Source of the DNA: CAMBRF01 sp964404035
Lineage (GTDB): Bacteria > Verrucomicrobiota > Kiritimatiellia > CAIKKV01 > CAITUY01
Length of the DNA stretch: 9,283 bases
Assembly (NCBI GenBank): GCA_964404035.1
Contig: CAYOIT010000170.1
Coordinates: forward strand, 1 to 9,283
Reading direction: 5' to 3'
The position numbers were made by a program, and so were the translations under genes. The notes under the pieces are model-generated. The model was not told the DNA's origin. It was given only the letters and a program-made list of their open reading frames with translations, and searched no databases. Below are positions 1 to 6,349 of this stretch, one piece after another (position 1 is the first letter of the stretch; each line of letters opens with the position of its first letter).

Positions 1-74
1 GGCGCTGAGACGCGGAGAGCGCATCGTGAGTGCATTCGCTTCAAGTCCGAACTCGACATCAAGACCACAACATG

Positions 75-95
75 CCAAATTCAGTCTGAATTTGG
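75..95. promoter_or_regulatory. Palindromic operator upstream of toxin-antitoxin operon
   Basis: Two perfect 10-base arms (CCAAATTCAG and its reverse complement) flank a single central T at position 85. The site ends 22 bases before the antitoxin start. Phd/YefM-type antitoxins, alone or with their toxin, are known to bind palindromes over their own promoter and repress it. A one-base centre makes a DNA operator more likely than an RNA hairpin. A TCGACA hexamer at 53-58 resembles a -35 box, and a -10 box at normal spacing would fall inside the left arm, so repressor binding would block polymerase. The palindrome is certain; its role is inferred from position. The first 50 bases of the window show no recognisable gene. 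Confidence 0.65.
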
Positions 96-117
96 ATCCA
101 AAAGGAAGGAGTGCTCC

Positions 118-402
118 ATGCACTTGAGTGAGGCGGTCATTCCAATCAGCGAGATGAAGAGCCATACGGCCAGACTTGTGAATGGCGTGGTGGAGAATAG
201 GAGGCCGGTCATCATCACGCAGAACGGCCGGGCGCGGGTCATCGTTGAGGATCTCCGCACCTATGAGGAGACACAGGAATCGTTGGCCATGCTCAAGGTC
301 CTCGCGATGGGGCGGCAAACTGTTCAGGACGGGAAGTTCAAACCCGTCTCCCAGGCGTTTGCCGATGTCCGGAACCACCTTCTGCACCACCATTCCCGAT
401 GA
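118..402 (+). CDS. Phd/YefM-family antitoxin
   Basis: This 94-residue protein is the likely antitoxin of a type II toxin-antitoxin pair. It would neutralise the toxin by direct binding and repress the operon through the palindrome at 75-95. The N-terminal half (about residues 7-50) fits the Phd/YefM fold: an ISEMKSHTARLVNGV helix, then RPVIITQNGRARVIVED, the strand-turn pattern with the Asn-Gly turn typical of this family. The rest, with a Tyr-Glu-Glu segment and a basic, His-rich tail, would be the toxin-binding part. The start is well supported by AAGGAG at 106-111, six bases before the ATG. The frame stays open upstream to the window edge, but no alternative start is as good. Its stop overlaps the toxin start in ATGA, which couples their translation. 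Family assignment is strong; activity is inferred. Confidence 0.88.
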   Translation: MHLSEAVIPISEMKSHTARLVNGVVENRRPVIITQNGRARVIVEDLRTYEETQESLAMLKVLAMGRQTVQDGKFKPVSQAFADVRNHLLHHHSR

Positions 403-722
403 TGCACCGTGTCCACATCACCGAAGAGGCCGAGAAGGACCTGCTGGATCTGTGGTCGTATGTGGCCGCGAGCGACGATGCGGGCAAAGCCGATGCTCTG
501 CTGGACCACTTGGAGGAGGTGTGCGGAAACCTGGCGCACTCACCTGATCGAGGGCATATTCCGCCTGAGATGGAGCGACTGGGCATCGAGGCCTATCGCG
601 AGATCCACCACAAGCCGTATCGCGTGATCTATGAGGTCGTCGGCAGGAATGTCTTCGTGTATGCCGTGGTGGACGGCCGGCGAGACCTTCAAGCGTTCCT
701 TGAGCGCCGCCTGTTGCGGTGA
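399..722 (+). CDS. ParE/RelE-superfamily toxin
   Basis: This 107-residue protein matches the ParE/RelE toxin fold. It opens with a beta-strand and two-helix segment (VHITEEAEKDLLDLWSYVA), has a middle helix with LAHSPDRG, and ends with the characteristic YREIHHKPYRVIYEV, a VFVYAVVDGRRD strand and a basic C-terminus (LERRLLR). ParE members poison DNA gyrase while RelE members cleave mRNA in the ribosome. The DGRRD ending and the Phd/YefM partner favour the ParE-like side, but the target cannot be settled from sequence. Start codons at 399 and 402 are both possible. Neither has a Shine-Dalgarno site, so translation probably depends on coupling to the antitoxin through the ATGA overlap. The length is normal and the gene appears intact. 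No other gene shares the operon. Confidence 0.87.
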   Translation: MMHRVHITEEAEKDLLDLWSYVAASDDAGKADALLDHLEEVCGNLAHSPDRGHIPPEMERLGIEAYREIHHKPYRVIYEVVGRNVFVYAVVDGRRDLQAFLERRLLR

Positions 723-932
723 AGCATCGTCCCGGAACCCGTTCGCTCGGTCCAGCACGCCGCGCCGCCGTTCATCTGAGCGGTTCGAACGGCAAAGTGT
801 AGATAACGACGTCGCACCTGAGCGACAGCGGAGATTCAATCGGGAACTCAGCCGGCCGCGCGGCTGCGCCGCGAACAAACCCTCGGGTAACTTGCATGCG
901 CGGTTCCTCCACAAGTACTTGCGTACGAAAGC

Positions 933-1000
933 AATCTGGAACTCAGGAACTCACGAAGAGTCCTTTGCCCTCCCCTTCCTGACTTCCTGAGTTCCAGATT
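933..1000. repeat. Long imperfect hairpin made of GGAACTCA repeats
   Basis: Positions 933-958 and 975-1000 are inverted copies matching at 24 of 26 positions, with a 16-base loop. The mismatches are at 950/983 and 954/979. Each arm contains the internally doubled core GGAACTCAGGAACTCA or its complement (one mismatch in the right arm). Such a structure resembles bacterial palindromic repeats (REP or MITE type), which can be moved by a trans-acting transposase. No transposase gene is present in the window. Confidence 0.75.
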
Positions 1001-1028
1001 TGTCCCTGTCCCGACGGGTCAAGTTATA

Positions 1029-1065
1029 GGCAAGGAAATCAGGTGAAGAGGCGGGATTTCTTGCC
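1029..1065. repeat. Second inverted repeat in the repeat cluster
   Basis: GGCAAGGAAATC at 1029-1040 pairs with GATTTCTTGCC at 1055-1065 apart from a single bulged G, leaving a 14-base loop. It sits between the second and third copies of the 21-base motif, so the cluster alternates repeats and hairpins. Its function is unknown. Confidence 0.55.
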
Positions 1066-1066
1066 A

Positions 1067-1087
1067 TGAGTTCCTGAGTTCCAGATT
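1067..1087. repeat. Third copy of the 21-base GGAACTCA motif
   Basis: This is the exact reverse complement of positions 933-953 and differs by one base from 980-1000. Copies 2 and 3 share orientation and copy 1 is inverted. Three near-identical copies in 155 bases are far beyond chance for a 21-base word. Confidence 0.8.
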
Positions 1088-1115
1088 CGATTCTGCCTTT
1101 TGGTTCCGGCTATGC

Positions 1116-1184
1116 CGGGTTAGGGCGAAACCCGACTTGGGCGTGAAACATTCCTGATGGCTACTCTGTTTAACTGAGACAGAG
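1116..1184 (+). other. Small hairpins in the leader of the sigma factor gene
   Basis: Two short stems lie just before the sigma gene: CGGGTT (1116-1121) with AACCCG (1129-1134), and CTCTGT (1164-1169) with ACAGAG (1179-1184). The second ends five bases before the AAGGAGG ribosome site at 1189-1195. They could influence translation of the operon or be incidental. No known riboswitch class was recognised. Confidence 0.3.
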
Positions 1185-1206
1185 CGCCAAGGAGGCTTGG
1201 AAGACG

Positions 1207-1806
1207 ATGGATGTGAGCGATGAGGAATTGATGCTCCGGACGCAGCGCGGCAACGTGCATGCCTTCGAGCTGCTTTTCGAGCGCTACCGTTCGCGGGTGT
1301 TTGGGTTCATTCTTCGGATGCTCAATGGCCAGCGGCAGGAAGCTGAGGATCTGATGCAGGACATCTTCATCAAACTGTTCAAAGCCAGGGAAATGTATGA
1401 GCCGCGGGCGAAATTCGCCACCTGGTTGTTTACCATCGTCCGAAACCACTGCTTGAATTTCGTCCGGTCGCGAACCTATCTTCAAGCCCGGAAAACCGTT
1501 TCACTGGAAGGTGGGGAGGCGCCACCGATCGAAAGGGTCGCGTCTTCGGAGTCCGGGCGGGGCAGGGCTGGAGCAGCCGAGATTGACGAGCGGCTGGAGC
1601 GGGCGATCCGGAGTCTGCCGGAAATGTACAAGGACGTCTTTCTGCTTCGCGCTGTGGACGGCTTCAGCCATGACGAGACGGCTCGCATTCTGGGGTTGAA
1701 ACCGGCCACGGTCAGGACGCATTTCCGGCGGGCAAGGCTGATGCTGGTGGACAAGTTGGAAGGCTCGCCGACGGCGGGTCCGGCTGAGGGGAGTGTGGCA
1801 TCATGA
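1207..1806 (+). CDS. ECF-type RNA polymerase sigma factor
   Basis: This 199-residue protein directs RNA polymerase to a specific promoter set. Region 2 spans about residues 19-90: ELLFERYRSRVFGFILRML, then the core-binding AEDLMQDIFIKLF, then FATWLFTIVRNHCLNFVRSR, the -10 recognition helix. A variable linker of about 40 residues follows. Region 4 spans about residues 128-182, with IRSLPEMYKDVFLLRAVDGF and the helix-turn-helix HDETARILGLKPATVRTHFRRAR. There is no region 1.1 or 3, which defines the ECF group, and the length is normal. The start follows AAGGAGG at 1189-1195. The stop overlaps the next gene in ATGA, and that gene encodes a likely anti-sigma factor, the usual partner of an ECF sigma. 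The short tail rich in Gly, Ala and Ser looks disordered. The ECF subgroup and target promoters cannot be read here. Confidence 0.95.
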   Translation: MDVSDEELMLRTQRGNVHAFELLFERYRSRVFGFILRMLNGQRQEAEDLMQDIFIKLFKAREMYEPRAKFATWLFTIVRNHCLNFVRSRTYLQARKTVSLEGGEAPPIERVASSESGRGRAGAAEIDERLERAIRSLPEMYKDVFLLRAVDGFSHDETARILGLKPATVRTHFRRARLMLVDKLEGSPTAGPAEGSVAS

Positions 1807-2306
1807 ACTGTGCATCCTGTGGCGAATGGCTGGATGAGTATCTGGAGAACGCTCTGCCGGCGGCGGCACGCGCCGAGGTGGAAAGTCACCTTGCATTGTG
1901 TGCGGCCTGCCGTGAAGAACTCGACACTTGCCGGCGGCTCGCGGACTATCTCAAAGAACTTCCTCATTCCGAACCCGGAGCTGAAGTCTGCCTCCGGGTC
2001 AGCGAGGCCATCCATGCAGAGGACCGGCAACCACGGCGCACCGAGTATGGACCGGTGCTGGATTTCGACGAGTTGGCCGGGTACCTGCGCGTGGACGCGG
2101 CGACGCTGGAGCAGTACGTGGGGGAGATTCCCTGTTTTGAGCTCGGTGGCCGCCTGCTGTTCCGCAAGGCCAAGGTCGAAGAATGGATCGAAAGGCACGA
2201 AATGAGGGTGGGGTTCAGGTTGGAAGGGTCTGTTGCCGAGGGGTGGAGTCATCCGGTCAACGTTGCGAAAGGAGACATGTCATGGATGCTACTGCAAAGG
2301 AACTAG
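1803..2306 (+). CDS. Zinc-binding anti-sigma-like protein with excisionase-type HTH
   Basis: This 167-residue protein has two recognisable parts. Residues 1-50 form a zinc-associated anti-sigma (ZAS) domain: a Cys-rich start (C3, C6), WLDEYLENALP, and then H29-x3-C33-x2-C36, the classic motif. Such domains hold an ECF sigma inactive, which fits the position directly after one. Residues 86-132 match a helix-turn-helix of the excisionase/MerR-like (HTH_17) type: FDELAGYLRVDAATLEQYV, then ELGGRLLFRKAKVEEWIERH. No membrane helix is present, so the protein should be cytoplasmic, unlike many anti-sigma factors that sense envelope stress. It could bind DNA itself while restraining the sigma. GAGGGGAG at 1786-1793 is its ribosome site, and the ATGA overlap couples it to the sigma gene. 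Its last 25 bases overlap the next gene. Both domains are recognised by motif; the combined function is inferred. Confidence 0.82.
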   Translation: MNCASCGEWLDEYLENALPAAARAEVESHLALCAACREELDTCRRLADYLKELPHSEPGAEVCLRVSEAIHAEDRQPRRTEYGPVLDFDELAGYLRVDAATLEQYVGEIPCFELGGRLLFRKAKVEEWIERHEMRVGFRLEGSVAEGWSHPVNVAKGDMSWMLLQRN

Positions 2307-3835
2307 TGGTGTTTTGGCGGAAGTTGGGTCGCTTGCTGGAGTCGGGGGTTCCGATTCTGCACGCTATGGATGTGATCAGACAGGAAACGGCCAACTCGGA
2401 ACTGCAACAGGCCATCGACGGGATACACGCGATCATCAAGGAGGGCGGCTCTTTTCATGAAGGGCTTTCCAAAACCCCGAATCTCTTCCCGCTCTCCGTT
2501 CGCACGATCATCAAGGCGGCCGATGCCGCGGGACGGATGGATAAGGCCATCTTTGAGATTGCCGAAGGTATTGAAGAAGGCAGCCTGTTGCCCGAAGGCG
2601 CTGAACCTCTCCTGGTGGCCAACGCCGTTGCACCCAAAACCGAAGAGGCGGACGCTGCCGGCGGCGGTGCGACGACAGGGGGCGATGACTCTGAGATCCC
2701 CGTCATCAAGTTGGCCAGCAGCATTCTCCACGACGCTTGGAAGGCGCGGGCCTCGGATATTCATCTGGAGAGCTCCAACGGTGACCTGAGGGTTCGTGTC
2801 CGAATTGATGGTGTGCTGCGGGATATGCCCGTGGTCGAGGGGCGCCTGGCCGGGGCGGTGATCAGCCGACTCAAGATCATGGCCAATATGAAGGTCGCAG
2901 AGCAAGGGTTGCCGCAAGACGGCCGGATCCAGCTCAATATCCAAGGTCAGAGTGTGGATCTGCGCGTGTGCGTGATCCCTTGCATGGATGGGGAGAACAT
3001 GGTGTTGCGCATCCTCCCGGCGCCCGCCCAACTCCCCAAGTTGGAGGCCCATGGGTTCACGGCTCCGAAACTTGCTCTGCTGCGGTCCTGGCTCGCCAAG
3101 TCGTACGGCCTGATCCTGGTCGCGGGTCCGACGGGGTGCGGAAAGACGACAACTCTCTATAGCATGGTGGAGGAACTCAACCGACCTGAGGTGAAGATCC
3201 TCACGGCTGAGGACCCTGTGGGGTACCACATTCAGGGCGTGAGCCAGATGCAGATCCGGCCATCCCACGGACTGACGTGTGCCGCGGCACTGAGGGCGAT
3301 TCTACGGCAGGATCCGGATGTCATCATGGCCACGGAAATCCGCGACCTTGATTCCGCAAACATCTTGATCCATGCGGTCCTGACCGGTCACCTCGTTATG
3401 AGTACCCTTCATACACCTGACACGTCTGAGGCGCTTCAACGCCTGACCGATATCGGTGTGGAGCCGTTTCTGATCGACAGTACGCTGATTGGCATCATCT
3501 CCCAACGCCTGGTTCGCATGGTGTGCCCCAAGTGCAAGGAGGAGTATCAGCCCGAATCCCGGGTGTGCGGTTCGATCAAACTGCCGCCCGGTGCCCGTTT
3601 CTTCCGCGGCAAGGGGTGCGAACACTGTTCACAGACCGGGTATCGCGGCCGCACCGTGATCCACGAGCTCCTGGAGATGGATGATTCCCTTCGCAAGGCC
3701 GTGAAGGAAGAAGCCGGTCCTGCCAGGTTCAGGGAATTGGCCTGCCGCGCCGGCATGGTGTCGCTGCGCGACGATGGGATCGCCAAGGCCAGGGAGGGCA
3801 TCACCACGCTCGAGGAAGTGCTCCGAACCTGCTGA
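2282..3835 (+). CDS. GspF-domain/GspE ATPase fusion (type II secretion/type IV pilus)
   Basis: This 517-residue protein joins two secretion components. Residues 6-98 match one cytoplasmic T2SSF domain of the GspF/PilC platform: FWRKLGRLLESGVPILHAMDVI, then GGSFHEGLSKTPNLFPLSV and GRMDKAIFEIAEGIEE. None of the membrane helices that normally follow are present. After a linker rich in Ala and Gly (about 99-138) comes a complete GspE/PilB ATPase: RASDIHLE, LPQDGRI, Walker A GPTGCGKT (282-289), Asp box AEDPVGY (309-315), Walker B-region LRQDPDVIMATEIRD (341-355), His box GHLVMSTLH (369-377), and a zinc-site pair C415/C418 and C446/C449. The usual N-terminal MshEN/GspE domain is absent. The Asp box has Gly where Glu is usual, and ATE replaces VGE. 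The chosen start has AAAGGAG at 2268-2274; an upstream in-frame ATG at 2183 lies inside the previous gene and lacks such a site. It would power pseudopilus or pilus assembly, with partners encoded elsewhere. Confidence 0.9.
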   Translation: MDATAKELVVFWRKLGRLLESGVPILHAMDVIRQETANSELQQAIDGIHAIIKEGGSFHEGLSKTPNLFPLSVRTIIKAADAAGRMDKAIFEIAEGIEEGSLLPEGAEPLLVANAVAPKTEEADAAGGGATTGGDDSEIPVIKLASSILHDAWKARASDIHLESSNGDLRVRVRIDGVLRDMPVVEGRLAGAVISRLKIMANMKVAEQGLPQDGRIQLNIQGQSVDLRVCVIPCMDGENMVLRILPAPAQLPKLEAHGFTAPKLALLRSWLAKSYGLILVAGPTGCGKTTTLYSMVEELNRPEVKILTAEDPVGYHIQGVSQMQIRPSHGLTCAAALRAILRQDPDVIMATEIRDLDSANILIHAVLTGHLVMSTLHTPDTSEALQRLTDIGVEPFLIDSTLIGIISQRLVRMVCPKCKEEYQPESRVCGSIKLPPGARFFRGKGCEHCSQTGYRGRTVIHELLEMDDSLRKAVKEEAGPARFRELACRAGMVSLRDDGIAKAREGITTLEEVLRTC

Positions 3836-3846
3836 CGCTGATGGGT

Positions 3847-3874
3847 TCCCGCCGCCGCCCGCGCGACGGCGGGA
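3847..3874. terminator. Possible hairpin terminator between convergent genes
   Basis: TCCCGCCG (3847-3854) pairs perfectly with CGGCGGGA (3867-3874) around a 12-base GC-rich loop. It lies in the 59-base gap between the ATPase gene and the convergent GH3 gene, where a two-way terminator is expected. Only a weak T-rich stretch follows on the plus strand, so it is not a textbook intrinsic terminator. Confidence 0.42.
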
Positions 3875-3894
3875 CGGGGTCGGTTCTTCTCAGC

Positions 3895-6198
3895 TCACGG
3901 TCTGGGCGGAGCGGCGACGTCGAGGAAGGTCGTGAGGATCTCCTTCTGGCTGCCGCCGATCGCCAGTTTGAACCGTCCCGGTTCGACCACCCACTGCATC
4001 GACTCGTTGAGGATGGCGAGGTCGGACGCGCGCAAATCGAGCGACACCCGCCGGCTTTCTCCAGCCCGCAGGTGAACCCGCTGAAATCCCTTCAACTCGC
4101 GAACCGGGCGCGTCGTGGAGGCCTGAAGGTCTCGCACGTATAACTGCACGACTTCATCCCCGTCGCGCGTCCCGGTGTTCGTGATGGAGACCGAAACCAC
4201 GGCAACGCCGTCGGGGGCCATGATCCCCGGCGTCACGTCGAGGGCTTCGTAGCGGAACGTCGTGTAGCTCAGCCCGTAGCCGAACCCAAAGAGCGGCGTG
4301 CCGGGCTCGAACACGTAGTCTTTCCGGGCGGTGGGCTTGTGGTTGTAGTAGACCGGAAGCTGATTCGCGGAGCGTGGCACTGAAACCGGGAGCCGGCCGG
4401 CGGGGTTGTAGTCGCCGAAGAGAACCTCCGCGAGGGCGCGGCCCCCTTCCGAACCGGGATACCAGGCCATGAGCAGCGCCCGGGCATGTTCGGCGGCCCA
4501 GTTCATGTTGAGCGGCCGCCCGGCAATGTAGATGACGACGAGCGGAGTGCCTGTGGCCTCCAACTCACGAAGCAGTTCTTCCTGAACTCCGGGAAGCCCG
4601 AGTTCACTGCGGTCCATGCCCTCGCCGCATTCGAGTTCGACTTCGGCATCCTTGGAGATGACCGAGGCGCCGGTGTCGGCATGGGCGGCATCATAGCGTC
4701 GGGCACTTGAGCCTCCGACGACCACCACGGCCACGTCGGCCCCGCGCGCGGCGGCCAGCGCTTCCGGGAACTCTTCACGGGCAGCCCCCTGAATACTGCA
4801 GCCCCGGGCATAGCGCACCTGGCAGTCCGGCCCCGCCAGTGAGCGGATTCCGTCGAGCACCGTCCAGACACTGTCGCGCGGCTGCGGACAGACATAGTGG
4901 CCGAACTGATTGGCGGGCCGGTCGGCATTCGGGCCGATGACCGCGATGGTCTTCACGCTCCTGGAGAGCGGCAGAAACCCGTCGCGATTGGTCAGGAGGG
5001 TGATCCCTTCGCGAGTGACCTGGCGGCAGAGTTCCCGGTGGGCCTGGCACCCTACGATTTCGGTCGGGGCGGATTGGACATAGGGGTGCTCGAAAATGCC
5101 CAGCCGGAACTTGAGCTGCAGCACATGGCGGACGCATTCGTCCACATCGGCCAGCTGGAGCTTGCCCGAGTCGAGTGCCTCCAGCATCTGCAGGCTGGCG
5201 AAGTGCTGCGGGAAGGTCATGACACTGTCCAGCCCGGCATGGAAGGATTTCCCTGAGGCCTCCTGAAGGTCGGCGGCCACGCCGTGAGACAGCAGCATCT
5301 CGACGGAGCCGCAGTCGGACATGACGATCCCTTTGAACCCCCATTCGCCCCGCGGCAAATCGGTGAGGAAGTAGCGGCTGCTGGAGCAGGGGACTCCATC
5401 GATCTCGTTATAGGAACCCATGATGGCCAGCGCGCCGCCTTCCTTGACGGCGCGGCGGAAGGCGGACAGCAGGACTTCGTGGAGTTCGCGCGGCCCCACG
5501 TGGGCCGGAGCGCTATTGTGGCCGCCTTCAGGTTCACCGTGGGCCGCAAAATGCTTGAGCGTGGAGGCGAACCCGCGCCCATCCGCGCCGGGCGTCTGGA
5601 AGCCCCGGACCATCGCGAGCCCCAACTGGGAGGCGAGCCAGGGATCTTCTCCAAAGGATTCCTCCACCCGCGACCAGCGCGGCTCCCGGGCGAGGTCAAG
5701 AATCGGCCCCAGCCCGATGGTGACTCCCTCGCTTCGCGCTTCAGCGCCCACCACCCGGGCCACCTTTTCCAGGAGCTTGTCATTCCAGGTACTGGCCAGA
5801 AAGGAGCCGGGGGGGAATACCGTTGAGCGCAAGGCCATGAAGCCGTGGACGCACTCCTCGGTGAACAGGAGCGGAATGCCCCAGCGGGTGTTTTCGATGG
5901 CGTAGTGCTGAAGGGCATTGATGGCGGCGGCGCCCTCCGCCGGAGACAGGCCTGTTTCGAGCGTGAGCTTGGTCCAAGGGTCGGCCCGCAGCACGGCGTA
6001 GAGGATGCCTACTCCATGTCCCCCGATCACCGGCTTGAACTTGTCCGAGACTTCAAGGGTTCCGTTTCGCCGCTCCCAGGACTCCCAGGCGAGAGGCTGG
6101 GCGAGCTGGCCGATTTTCTCTTCGACGGACATCCTGCTGAGCAGATCTTCGGCCCGGCGGTCAATCGGCAGAGAGGAATCCTGATAGGCGTATTGCAT
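3895..6198 (-). CDS. Glycoside hydrolase family 3 beta-glycosidase
   Basis: This 767-residue enzyme would remove sugars from the non-reducing ends of beta-linked oligosaccharides. Residues 20-370 form the GH3 TIM barrel: IPLLFTEECVHGF (108-120), RVEESFGEDPWLASQLG (177-193), KHFAAHGEPEGGHN (215-228) and IVMSDCGSV, with D295 as the expected nucleophile. The second (alpha/beta sandwich) domain, about 390-620, includes GEGMDRSELGLPGVQ, where E526 is the best acid/base candidate. A C-terminal fibronectin-III-like domain covers about 655-755. No signal peptide is visible, so it probably acts in the cytoplasm on imported oligosaccharides. Specificity (glucoside or xyloside) cannot be decided. The start is supported by AAGGGA at 6206-6211, seven bases from the ATG. 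The length is typical for the three-domain type. No sugar transporter or regulator is adjacent. Confidence 0.94.
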   Translation of the reverse strand: MQYAYQDSSLPIDRRAEDLLSRMSVEEKIGQLAQPLAWESWERRNGTLEVSDKFKPVIGGHGVGILYAVLRADPWTKLTLETGLSPAEGAAAINALQHYAIENTRWGIPLLFTEECVHGFMALRSTVFPPGSFLASTWNDKLLEKVARVVGAEARSEGVTIGLGPILDLAREPRWSRVEESFGEDPWLASQLGLAMVRGFQTPGADGRGFASTLKHFAAHGEPEGGHNSAPAHVGPRELHEVLLSAFRRAVKEGGALAIMGSYNEIDGVPCSSSRYFLTDLPRGEWGFKGIVMSDCGSVEMLLSHGVAADLQEASGKSFHAGLDSVMTFPQHFASLQMLEALDSGKLQLADVDECVRHVLQLKFRLGIFEHPYVQSAPTEIVGCQAHRELCRQVTREGITLLTNRDGFLPLSRSVKTIAVIGPNADRPANQFGHYVCPQPRDSVWTVLDGIRSLAGPDCQVRYARGCSIQGAAREEFPEALAAARGADVAVVVVGGSSARRYDAAHADTGASVISKDAEVELECGEGMDRSELGLPGVQEELLRELEATGTPLVVIYIAGRPLNMNWAAEHARALLMAWYPGSEGGRALAEVLFGDYNPAGRLPVSVPRSANQLPVYYNHKPTARKDYVFEPGTPLFGFGYGLSYTTFRYEALDVTPGIMAPDGVAVVSVSITNTGTRDGDEVVQLYVRDLQASTTRPVRELKGFQRVHLRAGESRRVSLDLRASDLAILNESMQWVVEPGRFKLAIGGSQKEILTTFLDVAAPPRP

Positions 6199-6224
6199 CG
6201 TAGTGTCCCTTCAAGTGCGGTCCG

Positions 6225-6269
6225 GAAACGTGAAAAGGGCGAAACGTACCACAGGCCTGCAAAAGTGCA
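6225..6269. promoter_or_regulatory. Short repeats upstream of the GH3 gene, possible operator
   Basis: GAAACGT occurs twice in direct orientation (6225-6231 and 6241-6247, sixteen bases apart), and TGCA-AAAG-TGCA forms a small palindrome at 6258-6269. They lie between the GH3 start and the divergent phosphatase-like gene. Such pairs can be regulator sites for sugar-induced genes, but no regulator is encoded nearby, so this is a weak call. Confidence 0.25.
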
Positions 6270-6312
6270 AGGGTAACTCAGTGCGCGGCGGCAGTCACTC
6301 CCGGCATCCTGC

Positions 6313-6341
6313 TTGACCGGTGGGCGGCGACGCCCGATACT
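6313..6341 (+). promoter_or_regulatory. Sigma-70-type promoter for a leaderless phosphatase-like gene
   Basis: TTGACC (6313-6318) and GATACT (6336-6341) stand exactly 17 bases apart, matching the vegetative consensus at five and four of six positions. A transcript would start at about 6348, within a few bases of the ATG at 6350, leaving no leader. The gene has no Shine-Dalgarno site, which agrees with this. Confidence 0.55.
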
Positions 6342-6349
6342 ATTCGGCC

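Larger units (their letters stand above)
723..1206. other. Repeat-rich non-coding region between toxin and sigma operons
   Basis: About 480 bases carry no convincing gene; the open frames here are short and low-quality. The left half has several small inverted repeats: CCGTTCG (739-745) with CGAACGG (786-792), GTCGC (811-815) with GCGAC (822-826), and CGCGGC (859-864) with GCCGCG (868-873). The first could help end toxin transcription, although no T-run follows it. The right half holds the GGAACTCA-type repeats and hairpins listed separately, then the leader of the sigma factor gene. GGAACTCAG also occurs alone at 843-851. The mix looks like dispersed repeat material lodged between two operons. 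Confidence 0.6.

Noticed and set aside
723..880. Integron attC site after the toxin-antitoxin cassette
   Set aside because: Toxin-antitoxin pairs are common integron cassettes, so this was checked. The inverted repeat found has GTT on the left and AAC on the right, the reverse of attC, and no RYYYAAC/GTTRRRY pair is seen at suitable distance.
933..1087. CRISPR array
   Set aside because: Only three copies exist, one is inverted, spacing is irregular (26 and 66 bases), and no cas gene is present.
1137..1167. Sigma-70 promoter before the sigma gene (TTGGGC and TACTCT)
   Set aside because: The hexamers match poorly and the 19-base spacing is long. The true promoter of this operon could not be identified.
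2183..2281. Longer start for the GspF/GspE fusion protein
   Set aside because: The extra 33 residues lie inside the anti-sigma gene, resemble no domain and have no ribosome site. The ATG at 2282 has AAAGGAG at good spacing, immediately before the T2SSF domain.
6320..6349. GTG start for the phosphatase-like gene
   Set aside because: It would place the start codon between the -35 and -10 boxes and adds ten residues ahead of the first strand of the fold.
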